Below are positions 56,204 to 64,000 of a stretch of DNA of 64,000 nucleotides, one piece after another. A program made the position numbers and the translations under genes. Position 1 is the first letter of the stretch, and every line of letters starts with the position of its first letter. This stretch comes from Alteromonadaceae bacterium. GTDB lineage: Bacteria > Pseudomonadota > Gammaproteobacteria > Enterobacterales > Alteromonadaceae. The stretch spans positions 23,479-87,478 of the forward strand of contig WKFJ01000040.1 of the NCBI GenBank assembly GCA_014872785.1, in the 5' to 3' direction. Below the pieces are notes generated by a model. The model was not told where the DNA came from, ran no database searches, and saw nothing but the letters and a program-made list of their open reading frames with translations.

Positions 56204-56965
56204 ATGGATACCAAAAAGCCACTCGGAGAACCTGTTATCTGTTTGAATTGCGGTACTGAAGTTATCGCAAAGTTTTGCCCTGAATGCGGTCAAGATACGA
56301 AGGTGGATACCATCACCATGATGGGGTCATTGCGGGACACTTTCACTGAAACGACGGATTACGACGGGCGAATATTTACAACGCTGAGGGAGATGTTCCT
56401 CAATCCGGGAAAGTCCAGTTTGGCTTATGTCAGAGGCAGCCGAGTCAGATATATTCACCCAGTTAAATATTTCCTGATTGCTATGGGTATCACCTTGATC
56501 GCGATGAATTTTGCGCAGGTTGATGGCGTGGCGCCAGAGGCGAAAATTAATTTGCCGGAATTTTTAGACTTACCTGAAGCTGCCAAGCAACAATTGGCAA
56601 ATTATGCCCTGCAATATGCGCATTTGGTGATGTTGGCCTTCTTACCCATTTGTGGGTTTTACCTTGGGATTTTTTTTAAAAAGAGAAGAACGGCGGGTGA
56701 AACAACCACCCTGTTGTTTTATCTCAATGGCAATATGGGAATACTATCTGCTATGACCATGGCATTGGGTTTATCTGGTAATCCTGCGGTTGCTTTTGTA
56801 CAAAGCAGCTTTGTGCTTATGTACAGTTTGTGGGCGATTTTAGTGTTTTTTGAAAGCTCGTTCTTTCAAGGTGCTTGGCGAGCATTGGTCGCTTATGTCT
56901 GCTATAGCATCACCATTGTCGTGATACTCACCATCGGCATTAAAATATACGGCGTGTTAATCTAG
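56204..56965 (+). CDS. DUF3667 family membrane protein with zinc ribbon
   Basis: Protein of 253 residues. The N-terminal zinc ribbon is plain (CLNCG at 13-17, FCPECGQ at 29-35), followed by DGRIFTTLREMFLNPGKSS, the DUF3667 landmark, and four or five membrane helices from about residue 88. Function unknown; the family is common in marine gammaproteobacteria and Bacteroidetes. It lies 109 bases after the transporter permease on the same strand and could belong to that transcript. Confidence 0.82.
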   Translation: MDTKKPLGEPVICLNCGTEVIAKFCPECGQDTKVDTITMMGSLRDTFTETTDYDGRIFTTLREMFLNPGKSSLAYVRGSRVRYIHPVKYFLIAMGITLIAMNFAQVDGVAPEAKINLPEFLDLPEAAKQQLANYALQYAHLVMLAFLPICGFYLGIFFKKRRTAGETTTLLFYLNGNMGILSAMTMALGLSGNPAVAFVQSSFVLMYSLWAILVFFESSFFQGAWRALVAYVCYSITIVVILTIGIKIYGVLI

Positions 56966-57103
56966 CGACCGAGATTTCCTCTGTATTTAACAGTTGCCTC
57001 TACTGCGTATTAAAAATACTCAACCATTAAATCTGCGCAAAAACTGTGGGTAACTCCTATAGTCAGTAGGTACTCTTAACAAAAAACAATTAGAAAAATT
57101 ATC

Positions 57104-59176
57104 ATGAAAAAAATCTTAGTAGCGATGTCTTCGCTTTTGGTTGTGTTTGCATGCAGTAAACAGCCAACACAAGAAGAAACAAGCCCAAACATCAGCCAGT
57201 CAAACAACGATGAAGTGTCGGAACAACGCTTTTCTGTTTTGTTTGGAGGCACTAAAGTCGGTGATATGACCGTGACCCAAGAGAGTGACAAACTCAGTCT
57301 CGACTATGGGTTTGACAACAACGGTCGAGGTGCTAGCAGCCAAGAAAAAATTACCTTTTCGAAGGCTGGCTTTCCTATAAATTGGTCGATCACTGGTAAA
57401 ACAACATTTGGCAATGCCGTTGATGAGCAGTTTGTGCTTGAAAATGGCTCGGCGAACTGGCGGTCGGCAGCCGGCGAGGGTGAACTAGATAGTGCTGATG
57501 GTAAAATGTATATCGCCCAAAATGCCAGCCCTTACGCCAGCTATTTGTACGTAAGTGCCTTGCTTAACTCAAAAGAGGCAACCCTACCGGCTTTACCCGC
57601 AGGAACTCTGCGCGTGCAAGACGTGGCTGAATATTCATTTGCCAACGAGCAGCAGACTATTCCCGCACGCATAGTTGCACTTGGTGGCATTGCTTTGGAT
57701 CCCACTTATCTTGCGCTCAACCCTGAAAACCAATTAATGGCGATTCTCTCTCCGCGATTTACCTTACTCAAAGAAGGCTTTGAAGACGCTGATACAGCGC
57801 TTAGAGATATTGCCACAGACTTAAATGCATCGAGATTCAAAAAAATAGCACAAAAGGTCACGCACACCTTTGACAAGCCTGTTCGCATCAACAATGTCAG
57901 GCTATTCGACCCCGAAGCGCTTGCCCTAACCGAATTAAAGTCGGTAGTGGTTGAAGGTCAGCGCATTAAGGAGGTGACTAAGGCTGTGTCACAGGCGCAG
58001 GAGAATGAGGTATTGATCGATGGCGCCGGTGGTACCTTGGTACCTGGACTGTTTGAGATGCACGGGCATATGAGTGATAACCGAGCACTACTTAATGTGC
58101 TTGCAGGTGTGACGTCTGTGCGCGACACCGGTAATGAAATCAAAGTTATCGACACGCTTGTGGACAACATTGAGTCTGGTGTACTGGTGGGGCCAAGAAT
58201 AACGCGAAGTGGTTTTATTGAAGGCTTCAGTGATTTTAGTAATGCCACTGGGGAAATCGCCAAAACAGAAGCCGAAGCTGTGCAGTTGGTGCGTGATTAC
58301 GCAGCGATGGACGGTTATAAACAGATTAAAATATACAGTTCTGTTAAAGGTGAGTGGGTTCCCGCGATGGCAGCAGAAGCACACAAATTAGGGCTTCGCG
58401 TGATGGGGCATGTGCCTGCATTTTCCAAGGTCAATGAGATGATTGGCGCAGGCTATGATGAAATCACTCATATCAATCAGGTGATGCTGAGCTGGGTGCT
58501 AGATCGCAGTGAAGATACCCGTACTTTGTTCCGAATAACGGGCATGAAGCGGTTTGTGGATTTGGATTTAACTTCTCCCCAAGTACAAGAAACGCTAGAT
58601 GTGATGAGTGAACGCAATATTGCGGTTGATCCCACTATTGTTATCCACGAGTTTGGGCTCACGGCGCGCAATGGTGAAACGCGAGCTGGGGTAAGAGATT
58701 ACATTGCAAATATGCCAATTAGTTCTCAGCGCAGCGCCAAAGTTGCTTTGCTCAATGTCGCGGATGAGGCTGAAGACAACGCTTATCGTGTGGCATTTGA
58801 GAAAATTCTGGAAACCTTAAGTTTGATGCACAAACGCGGGATTTTCCTGGTACCAGGTACTGATCTAGGTGGTGGGTTTGAATTGCACCGTGAATTAGAG
58901 CTGTTCACAAAAATAGGCATGTCACCAGTAGAAGCGGTTCGCAGAGGTTCTTATGATATGGCCAACTATTTAGGTTATGGAGAGGAACTAGGCAGTATCG
59001 AACCGGGTAAACTCGCTGACTTCTTTTTGGTATCAGGTGATCCAACCCAAGACATCAAAGCAATTAAAACACCGTCACTGGTGTCTTTCGGAGATAGGAT
59101 TTTCTTCCCATCAGAGGTATATCCTGAGTTTGGTATTACTCCTTTCACTAGTAAGCCTGAAGTTTTGATGGAATAA
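57104..59176 (+). CDS. Amidohydrolase family lipoprotein
   Basis: Exported protein of 690 residues. The signal peptide ends in lipobox VFAC. Residues 25-260 form a beta-rich N-terminal domain of unknown role; from about 265 the amidohydrolase fold begins, with the metal pair in FEMHGHM (HxH), a Lys region YKQIKIYSS, GHVPAF and ITHINQV (His ligands), and the catalytic Asp in LVPGTDLGGG. GSIEPGKLADFFLVSGDP is the standard closing strand of the family. Substrate (imide, dipeptide, cyclic amide) cannot be told. Monocistronic, with a terminator. Confidence 0.9.
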   Translation: MKKILVAMSSLLVVFACSKQPTQEETSPNISQSNNDEVSEQRFSVLFGGTKVGDMTVTQESDKLSLDYGFDNNGRGASSQEKITFSKAGFPINWSITGKTTFGNAVDEQFVLENGSANWRSAAGEGELDSADGKMYIAQNASPYASYLYVSALLNSKEATLPALPAGTLRVQDVAEYSFANEQQTIPARIVALGGIALDPTYLALNPENQLMAILSPRFTLLKEGFEDADTALRDIATDLNASRFKKIAQKVTHTFDKPVRINNVRLFDPEALALTELKSVVVEGQRIKEVTKAVSQAQENEVLIDGAGGTLVPGLFEMHGHMSDNRALLNVLAGVTSVRDTGNEIKVIDTLVDNIESGVLVGPRITRSGFIEGFSDFSNATGEIAKTEAEAVQLVRDYAAMDGYKQIKIYSSVKGEWVPAMAAEAHKLGLRVMGHVPAFSKVNEMIGAGYDEITHINQVMLSWVLDRSEDTRTLFRITGMKRFVDLDLTSPQVQETLDVMSERNIAVDPTIVIHEFGLTARNGETRAGVRDYIANMPISSQRSAKVALLNVADEAEDNAYRVAFEKILETLSLMHKRGIFLVPGTDLGGGFELHRELELFTKIGMSPVEAVRRGSYDMANYLGYGEELGSIEPGKLADFFLVSGDPTQDIKAIKTPSLVSFGDRIFFPSEVYPEFGITPFTSKPEVLME

Positions 59177-59205
59177 ATCTGCTTGGCTGGCTACAAAGAA
59201 TGAGA

Positions 59206-59236
59206 TGAGACGTTTGCAAGTGCAAACGTCTTTTTA
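59206..59236 (+). terminator. Rho-independent terminator after the amidohydrolase gene
   Basis: Perfect 11-base arms AGACGTTTGCA (59208-59218) and TGCAAACGTCT (59221-59231), followed by TTTTTA. Confidence 0.88.
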
Positions 59237-59267
59237 GTCGGTGTAAAATAGCTATTAGTAAATCGAC

Positions 59268-59954
59268 TTATTCGTTTTCTAAAATACGTCTTTGTTTCAG
59301 CAGTGCTATACCTAACCAAATAAACCACACTATCTGGCTCAAACCAAACATATCCTTTAATACGCCAACGGTGTGCCAAATCGTCATTATTCCCACTAAA
59401 CCAACCACTACACCTAATACATGCAGGCCAGTATAAAATTGCTTGTGTTTTAGTCCTAGAATGCTGATGACTAATACCCACACACCACTGACCAATTCGA
59501 TGCCACCACCAAGTCCATTTACTACCATGTTCTGGGCATAAAACAACGCGACTGCGGTATCTGGTTTTGTGGCCAGAAGGTTGACCGTCATATTCATCCC
59601 GAGTAACGACGTCATACCTGCACACATCATCAATACCACCCAAACATAGCCGAATAGACTGCCGTACTTCGCCCATGTGTAATTGTGTTGGCTAAAGTGT
59701 CTATCGAGGACATGTACAGAGAAAGCGAGTAAACAACCAAATAACAAATAGCCCACTCCATAGGCTACAGACAATAACAGTAGTTCTTGCTGCATATATT
59801 CAATCTTGGCAATGATTTGTTCCCCGGCGGGGAAGGTGATTATGGCACCGAACAAAATAAAAAGGCTGATATAGCAAAGTGCCATGCCAATGGTCGAGAA
59901 ACCACTGATTAGAAAGTCGTGCCTGTTTAGTGGATGATTAATACCCTTGTTCAT
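59268..59954 (-). CDS. DUF4386-like membrane protein
   Basis: Membrane protein of 228 residues with about six helices; the pattern and length fit the DUF4386 family, though this match is by general appearance only. The ATG at 59954 follows GGAG at nine bases, so the longer frame up to 59999 is not used. It is divergent from an AraC-type regulator gene, which may control it; a 13-base perfect palindrome (TCGTC, three bases, GACGA at 60024-60036) lies in the gap. Confidence 0.65.
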   Translation of the reverse strand: MNKGINHPLNRHDFLISGFSTIGMALCYISLFILFGAIITFPAGEQIIAKIEYMQQELLLLSVAYGVGYLLFGCLLAFSVHVLDRHFSQHNYTWAKYGSLFGYVWVVLMMCAGMTSLLGMNMTVNLLATKPDTAVALFYAQNMVVNGLGGGIELVSGVWVLVISILGLKHKQFYTGLHVLGVVVGLVGIMTIWHTVGVLKDMFGLSQIVWFIWLGIALLKQRRILENE

Positions 59955-60125
59955 TGATGTGTTACTCCAAATTAACGTTGCAGTTGAATTGGCAGACAAT
60001 ATGATGTATGCAAAGGTATTCTGTCGTCCATGACGATAGGCAAGGACAGTCTATTTAATGGAATGCTGTTCATTTATTTTATTGAACCTTAGTCAGTTTA
60101 AGGTAATAGTGATGGAGAACTTGGT

Positions 60126-61283
60126 TTGTCGGTCTTACTTTCTGCAATGACCCTGTCGATTGTGGCGTTTGCTATGTCATTAGTGATGGCGAAATACGCG
60201 CGCAATCAGAATATTCCTTTCATTGGTTGTTTGCTTTGTGTGATGTTTTTTTCTTTGGGTGGTGTTGTTCTTGGGCAGGAAGATCTTGTCACACAAATTT
60301 ATATCTCTTTGTTACCATTGGCTTTCTATGCGTTTTCACCTTTTTTGTGGTTGTATCACAAAGCCATTACTAGCGAAGTCCCGTTTGTTTTTGGTAAAAG
60401 TGAAATTCGTCACTGGTGGTTTGTTTTACCTCTAAGCATTTATGCTGTATTACTTTTGGCCTTACCTAGGAGCGATTTTCAGGCACTATTTTTTGGTGAA
60501 GTCAGCGCCGATAAAGCTTATTTGCAATGGTACGCCCTCACGTTCTTTGTTGTATTAATAGGTTGGCTAATCAGTAGCTTGGTCTATTTAAAACGGATAT
60601 GGAACAACACTATCCGATACCGTCGCTATTTGAAAGTTCTGTTTTCTGATGTTTCAGGAAGATCGCTATACTGGATTGAATGGCTGACCCTGTTAATACT
60701 TTTGATTTGGGGTTACTCATTAACAGTACTTTTCTTTGAAAAGTCCCATGATTTATTATCTTCTACTGGTGTATCACTGCTACTTTTCGTGTTTAGTTGG
60801 CTCTTCGCTCGATGGGGCGTGCAACAACAGCCTTTAACCAACTATGTTCCTAAAAATCTGGAAACCATTGACCAGACACCTGCTACTGAGTTTACAGAAA
60901 GCAAATACGAACGCTCAGCACTTACTGAAGAAGACGCAAATCGAATCGCTAAGAAAATAGAGCGAGTAGGGATTGAGGAGCGTTTATTCTTAGACTCGGA
61001 TTTGAGTTTATTTAAACTGTCGGAGCACCTTGGGGTATCGACCCAGTATTTGTCACAAACCTTCAGTCAGAATTTAAAAACCACGTTTTTCGATTATGTG
61101 AATCGCGCAAGAGTATCAGTTGCCAAAGACCGTTTACTCAATAGCGACAGCTCTGTGTTAGACGTGGCAATGGAGGCTGGTTTCAATGCTCGTTCGTCCT
61201 TTTACAAGGCATTTAAGCAAGAAACCTCCATGACGCCTAGCGAATTCAAACAAGCCAATATGAGCAAAAACAAGCTCAGCTAG
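60126..61283 (+). CDS. Membrane-bound AraC family transcriptional regulator
   Basis: Protein of 385 residues with an N-terminal membrane domain of about seven helices (1-235) and a C-terminal AraC-type double helix-turn-helix (about 280-380: LFKLSEHLGVSTQYLSQTF, then VLDVAMEAGFNARSSFYKAF). Such regulators sense a signal in or at the membrane, often linked to transport or sugar use. The start is a TTG with GGAG nine bases upstream; the ATG at 60147 is an alternative. It is divergent from the DUF4386-like gene and its 3' end overlaps the convergent GH3 gene by four bases. Confidence 0.88.
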   Translation: MSVLLSAMTLSIVAFAMSLVMAKYARNQNIPFIGCLLCVMFFSLGGVVLGQEDLVTQIYISLLPLAFYAFSPFLWLYHKAITSEVPFVFGKSEIRHWWFVLPLSIYAVLLLALPRSDFQALFFGEVSADKAYLQWYALTFFVVLIGWLISSLVYLKRIWNNTIRYRRYLKVLFSDVSGRSLYWIEWLTLLILLIWGYSLTVLFFEKSHDLLSSTGVSLLLFVFSWLFARWGVQQQPLTNYVPKNLETIDQTPATEFTESKYERSALTEEDANRIAKKIERVGIEERLFLDSDLSLFKLSEHLGVSTQYLSQTFSQNLKTTFFDYVNRARVSVAKDRLLNSDSSVLDVAMEAGFNARSSFYKAFKQETSMTPSEFKQANMSKNKLS

Positions 61284-63877
61284 TTGCTGCAGCTTATCGT
61301 TGCGTCTTTGGCACTTTGCGCTGTGATTGCGATATCTGTCAGTCTTACTTGCCATGCATTTTTAGTGCTCAATCGAAAAGCTTTAGTCAACTGTGTCAAG
61401 TTAACTCCTTTGTCGGCGAAGCATTTCATGTCGACACTAAAAGTGTGCCATTGATCAATGGCAAGGTTGCTCAGATAAGGGGCAATATCGATGGCCACTT
61501 GCTCACTTTGACCACTGCAAGCATTGTGCGTTCCGGTCTCATTGGGGCTGGGTTGGCACTGCATATTAAATAATACACTGCCCTGAGGTTTTGCATGCTG
61601 TAAAAACGCAAAGGACAACGAACTTTGCATCAGTAATTTGTTTTCGAAGTTAACGGGAGTGCCGCTTTTTAATTCCATCCCAGCCAATTGTTCGCCAGTC
61701 ATTGTTAGCATAAAGGCATCTTCTTGGATATTGCGATCCACTGTGCGGTATTCCAACCCAGTTAGTTGATGACTATTAGCATTTACCTTTACGAATTGTT
61801 GTTCGTTGAACAGATGGAGTTGCCAAGGAGGGTGAACGGCACCATTGAACAGTGCTTTAGCTGGCAGGGTGTTGTCTCCACCTTTGGTAGATTCATCTAA
61901 GTCATCTGGCAAAATGTTAGTGTCTGAATAAGCTAGACCAAAACCATAAGGCAACAGAGGCTGATAATTGGAATCGAACCGATTAACATCAGTTTGATTT
62001 GGGGTGCGTGGCCAGGAAAATGATAACTTGCCAGTAAAATCAAAGTTAATGTCGCCACTAGGTTTAGTCAAAATCACATCTGCAATGCCAGCACCTTCGG
62101 TGCCAGGCAGCCAAGCGGCAACAAAGGCATCAGAGGCATTAAGTTCAGCATTTACCCACATCGGACGACCCGATATAAAAACCGAAACAACGGGAATGCC
62201 TTGCTCTTTAAGCTTGCGCAACAGCGCTAAATCAGCAGGGTATTCTCGTGTGTAGTTAAGGTCAGGGCGGTCGCCATGTCCCTCTGCACAAGGCTCTTCA
62301 CCGAATACCACCACAGCAACGTCAGGTTTGCTGGCAAAGCTACCGTCAACTGAGAGCTCAGCCTTGCCGCCAGCTTGTTCTATAGCAGTTGCGATGCCCG
62401 CATAGATTGAAGTGGCGCCTGGAAAGTCAGCATTGCTATTATTGGTACCTTGCCAAGTGACACTCCAACCACCTGACTGCTTACCAATATTATCAGCACC
62501 ACCGCCAGCAACTAAAATGTTGCTTGTTGGATCAAGCGGGAGAATATCGTTTTTGTTTTTCAATAACACCAACGACTCGCGCACTGCTTGGCGAGCAACT
62601 CTGCGATGATCCGCATGCCCTATTAATTCGGTTCTGCCCGAGAATTCCCGTTGCTTGGGACTGGGTTTTTCAAACAATCCGGCACGTAACTTAACGCGAA
62701 GAATACGGCGAGCGGCATCATCAATACGCGACATGGGGATGACACCTTCGTTGACCTGCTCAATGGTGTTCTCGAACAGTGGTTTCCATGAGCGAGTGGG
62801 TACCATAAAAATATCCAGCCCCGCGTTTATTGACTGAGGGCAATTGCTATTGCTACACCCGTCTACTTTCCCATGTCCGTTCCAGTCTCCCACAACAAAA
62901 CCATCAAAGCCCATTTGGGTTTTTAGGACATCAGTGAGCAAATATTTATGGCCGTGGATCTTTTCGCCATTCCAACTGTTAAATGAGGCCATCACTGATT
63001 GAGCGCCAGCGTTAAGCCCGCCAATATAGCCTTGAGCGTGAATATCGAATAGCGTTTGCTCGTCACTGACGTTGTTGCCTTGATCGTCACCGTCTATCGT
63101 GCCGCCATCACCAACGAAGTGTTTAACTGTGCTTATCACGCGATTATCAGATAAAAAATCTTGTCCTGGTCTGCCTTGTAAGCCCCTTACGATTGAGGCA
63201 GCGTACTCTCTGACTATCTCTGGGTCTTCAGAGTAACCCTCATAGGTGCGTCCCCAACGGTCGTCTCTTACCACCGCCACAGTAGGTGCAAATACCCAAT
63301 CAATGCCGGTCACCATGACTTCGGTTGCAGTAATATTAGCTATTTTCTCGATTAGCTCTGGGTTTCGTGCAGCTCCCAAACCTATGTTGTGAGGAAATAA
63401 CGTGGCGCCGACCACATTGTTATGGCCATGTACTGCATCAGTGCCCCACATCGTTGGAATAGTTGAGCCATCAAGAGAATCGTCGATGGATGCTTGATAA
63501 AAATCTTCTGCCAGCTGGATCCAATCTGCTGGTGTGGCCTGCTTGTCTCCGTTTGGAAATGAGCCTCCACCATTTAGGTAAGAGCCGAAACCGTATCTAC
63601 GCATATCTTCAATGCTAATATCGCGAATCTCTGGCTGTATCATTTGCGCAATCTTCTGCTCCAAGGTCATGCCAGCAAGCATCTCGTTTACCTGGCGCTC
63701 TATATTGGGGTCAGTTGCCACAGCAGTATCGAGTTTTGGCCATACTTTACTCGCGTCTCTGTCAACCTGAGGAGGCTGCTTGCTACCGCAACTGGCGAGT
63801 GTGATGCCAATTAAGCTAATCGTCAGAAGTCGAATGAGCAGTCGTAAAATTGCCATGATTGGTGCGTTAGTTTCCAT
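61280..63877 (-). CDS. GH3 family beta-glucosidase/glucan 1,4-beta-glucosidase lipoprotein
   Basis: Exported glycoside hydrolase of 865 residues. The signal peptide ends with lipobox LASC (lipid Cys30). The GH3 N-terminal barrel (about 50-385) contains WGTDAVHGHNNV, KHFVGDG and the nucleophile Asp331 in VVGDWNGHG; the GH3 C-terminal domain (about 415-620) follows, with GEEPCAEGHGDRPDL. A third, beta-sandwich region (about 660-865) is seen in marine exo-beta-glucanases. It likely cuts beta-glucosides or laminarin/cellodextrins in the periplasm. Start chosen as METN; MAIL seven codons later is possible. The adjacent membrane AraC regulator may control it. The 123 bases after its start show no gene. 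Confidence 0.92.
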   Translation of the reverse strand: METNAPIMAILRLLIRLLTISLIGITLASCGSKQPPQVDRDASKVWPKLDTAVATDPNIERQVNEMLAGMTLEQKIAQMIQPEIRDISIEDMRRYGFGSYLNGGGSFPNGDKQATPADWIQLAEDFYQASIDDSLDGSTIPTMWGTDAVHGHNNVVGATLFPHNIGLGAARNPELIEKIANITATEVMVTGIDWVFAPTVAVVRDDRWGRTYEGYSEDPEIVREYAASIVRGLQGRPGQDFLSDNRVISTVKHFVGDGGTIDGDDQGNNVSDEQTLFDIHAQGYIGGLNAGAQSVMASFNSWNGEKIHGHKYLLTDVLKTQMGFDGFVVGDWNGHGKVDGCSNSNCPQSINAGLDIFMVPTRSWKPLFENTIEQVNEGVIPMSRIDDAARRILRVKLRAGLFEKPSPKQREFSGRTELIGHADHRRVARQAVRESLVLLKNKNDILPLDPTSNILVAGGGADNIGKQSGGWSVTWQGTNNSNADFPGATSIYAGIATAIEQAGGKAELSVDGSFASKPDVAVVVFGEEPCAEGHGDRPDLNYTREYPADLALLRKLKEQGIPVVSVFISGRPMWVNAELNASDAFVAAWLPGTEGAGIADVILTKPSGDINFDFTGKLSFSWPRTPNQTDVNRFDSNYQPLLPYGFGLAYSDTNILPDDLDESTKGGDNTLPAKALFNGAVHPPWQLHLFNEQQFVKVNANSHQLTGLEYRTVDRNIQEDAFMLTMTGEQLAGMELKSGTPVNFENKLLMQSSLSFAFLQHAKPQGSVLFNMQCQPSPNETGTHNACSGQSEQVAIDIAPYLSNLAIDQWHTFSVDMKCFADKGVNLTQLTKAFRLSTKNAWQVRLTDIAITAQSAKDATISCSN

Positions 63878-64000
63878 AATAGTGTGTAGAGGCCTGTTAT
63901 AAGTATATACCCGAAACACCTCAAGATGCTTGCTTCAGAGCTATCACAGCGCTTTCAGTACAAGGCACACTTGAGAAGGAATGTGGTTACCTTTCAAGCA

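Noticed and set aside
59191..59676. 161-codon frame on the minus strand over the DUF4386-like gene
   Set aside because: It overlaps the better-supported membrane protein in another frame and reads through the amidohydrolase terminator hairpin.

Overview
The window looks like chromosomal DNA of a marine gammaproteobacterium, most likely an Alteromonadales/Alteromonadaceae member (Alteromonas, Glaciecola or Paraglaciecola type). I infer this from the moderate-to-low G+C, the gammaproteobacterial housekeeping genes (atpDC, priA-ftsN-hslVU, rpmE, glmU/glmS, speA, ppc), a PsrA-like rather than FadR-like site at fadE, and many lipoprotein hydrolases. No rRNA or tRNA gene, intact insertion sequence, prophage or CRISPR array was seen.

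Layout. 1-1.9 kb: 3' end of the F1Fo ATP synthase operon (atpD truncated by the window edge, then atpC and a strong terminator). 2-5.4 kb: a DUF885 metallopeptidase-like protein, a lipoprotein and a DUF2750 protein. 5.4-11.3 kb: the most unusual block. It holds a cyanophycinase, a cyanophycin-synthetase-like protein whose Mur-ligase half is short and lacks the P-loop (CphA2-like architecture), a divergent second ATP-grasp ligase and an exported M20 amidohydrolase. 11.4-14.4 kb: VOC protein, second DUF885 lipoprotein, DUF2452 protein. 14.6-17.8 kb: fadE (with a PsrA-like operator inside its promoter) and ubiG. 17.9-21.6 kb: an operon of an outer-membrane barrel, a YfiR-like periplasmic protein and a GGDEF-EAL enzyme. 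21.6-29.4 kb: speA with an ATP-grasp gene upstream, ppc, a 55-residue small gene and malic enzyme; a palindrome-bounded, transposon-like remnant precedes ppc. 29.6-35.1 kb: rpmE, priA, ftsN, hslV, hslU. 35.1-39.7 kb: a DUF917 / hydantoinase / NCS1 permease operon divergent from an Lrp-type regulator. 39.7-44.6 kb: serine hydrolase, an Ada-AlkA fusion plus ogt, an EamA transporter and a PrpA-like phosphatase. 44.7-49.4 kb: glmU, an aquaporin, a DeoR-family regulator and glmS. 49.5-52.6 kb: a GntR (YtrA-type) regulator with a membrane protein, divergent from a small membrane protein and a secreted alpha/beta hydrolase interrupted by a frameshift in a run of nine A. 53.3-57 kb: lipoprotein hydrolase, a minimal ABC transporter and a DUF3667 protein. 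57.1-63.9 kb: amidohydrolase lipoprotein, DUF4386-like membrane protein, membrane-anchored AraC regulator and a GH3 beta-glucosidase lipoprotein.

How it fits together. The conserved genes cover energy (ATP synthase), anaplerosis (PEP carboxylase, malic enzyme), polyamine synthesis, fatty-acid oxidation, replication restart, division, proteolysis and UDP-GlcNAc synthesis. In many gammaproteobacteria glmU/glmS directly follow atpC; here about 43 kb lies between them, and much of the accessory content sits in that interval. The best candidate for an under-described system is the 5.4-11.3 kb peptide-polymer block, followed by the GntR-controlled divergent unit with the slippery hydrolase gene. 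All assignments come from reading the sequence; no database search was run.
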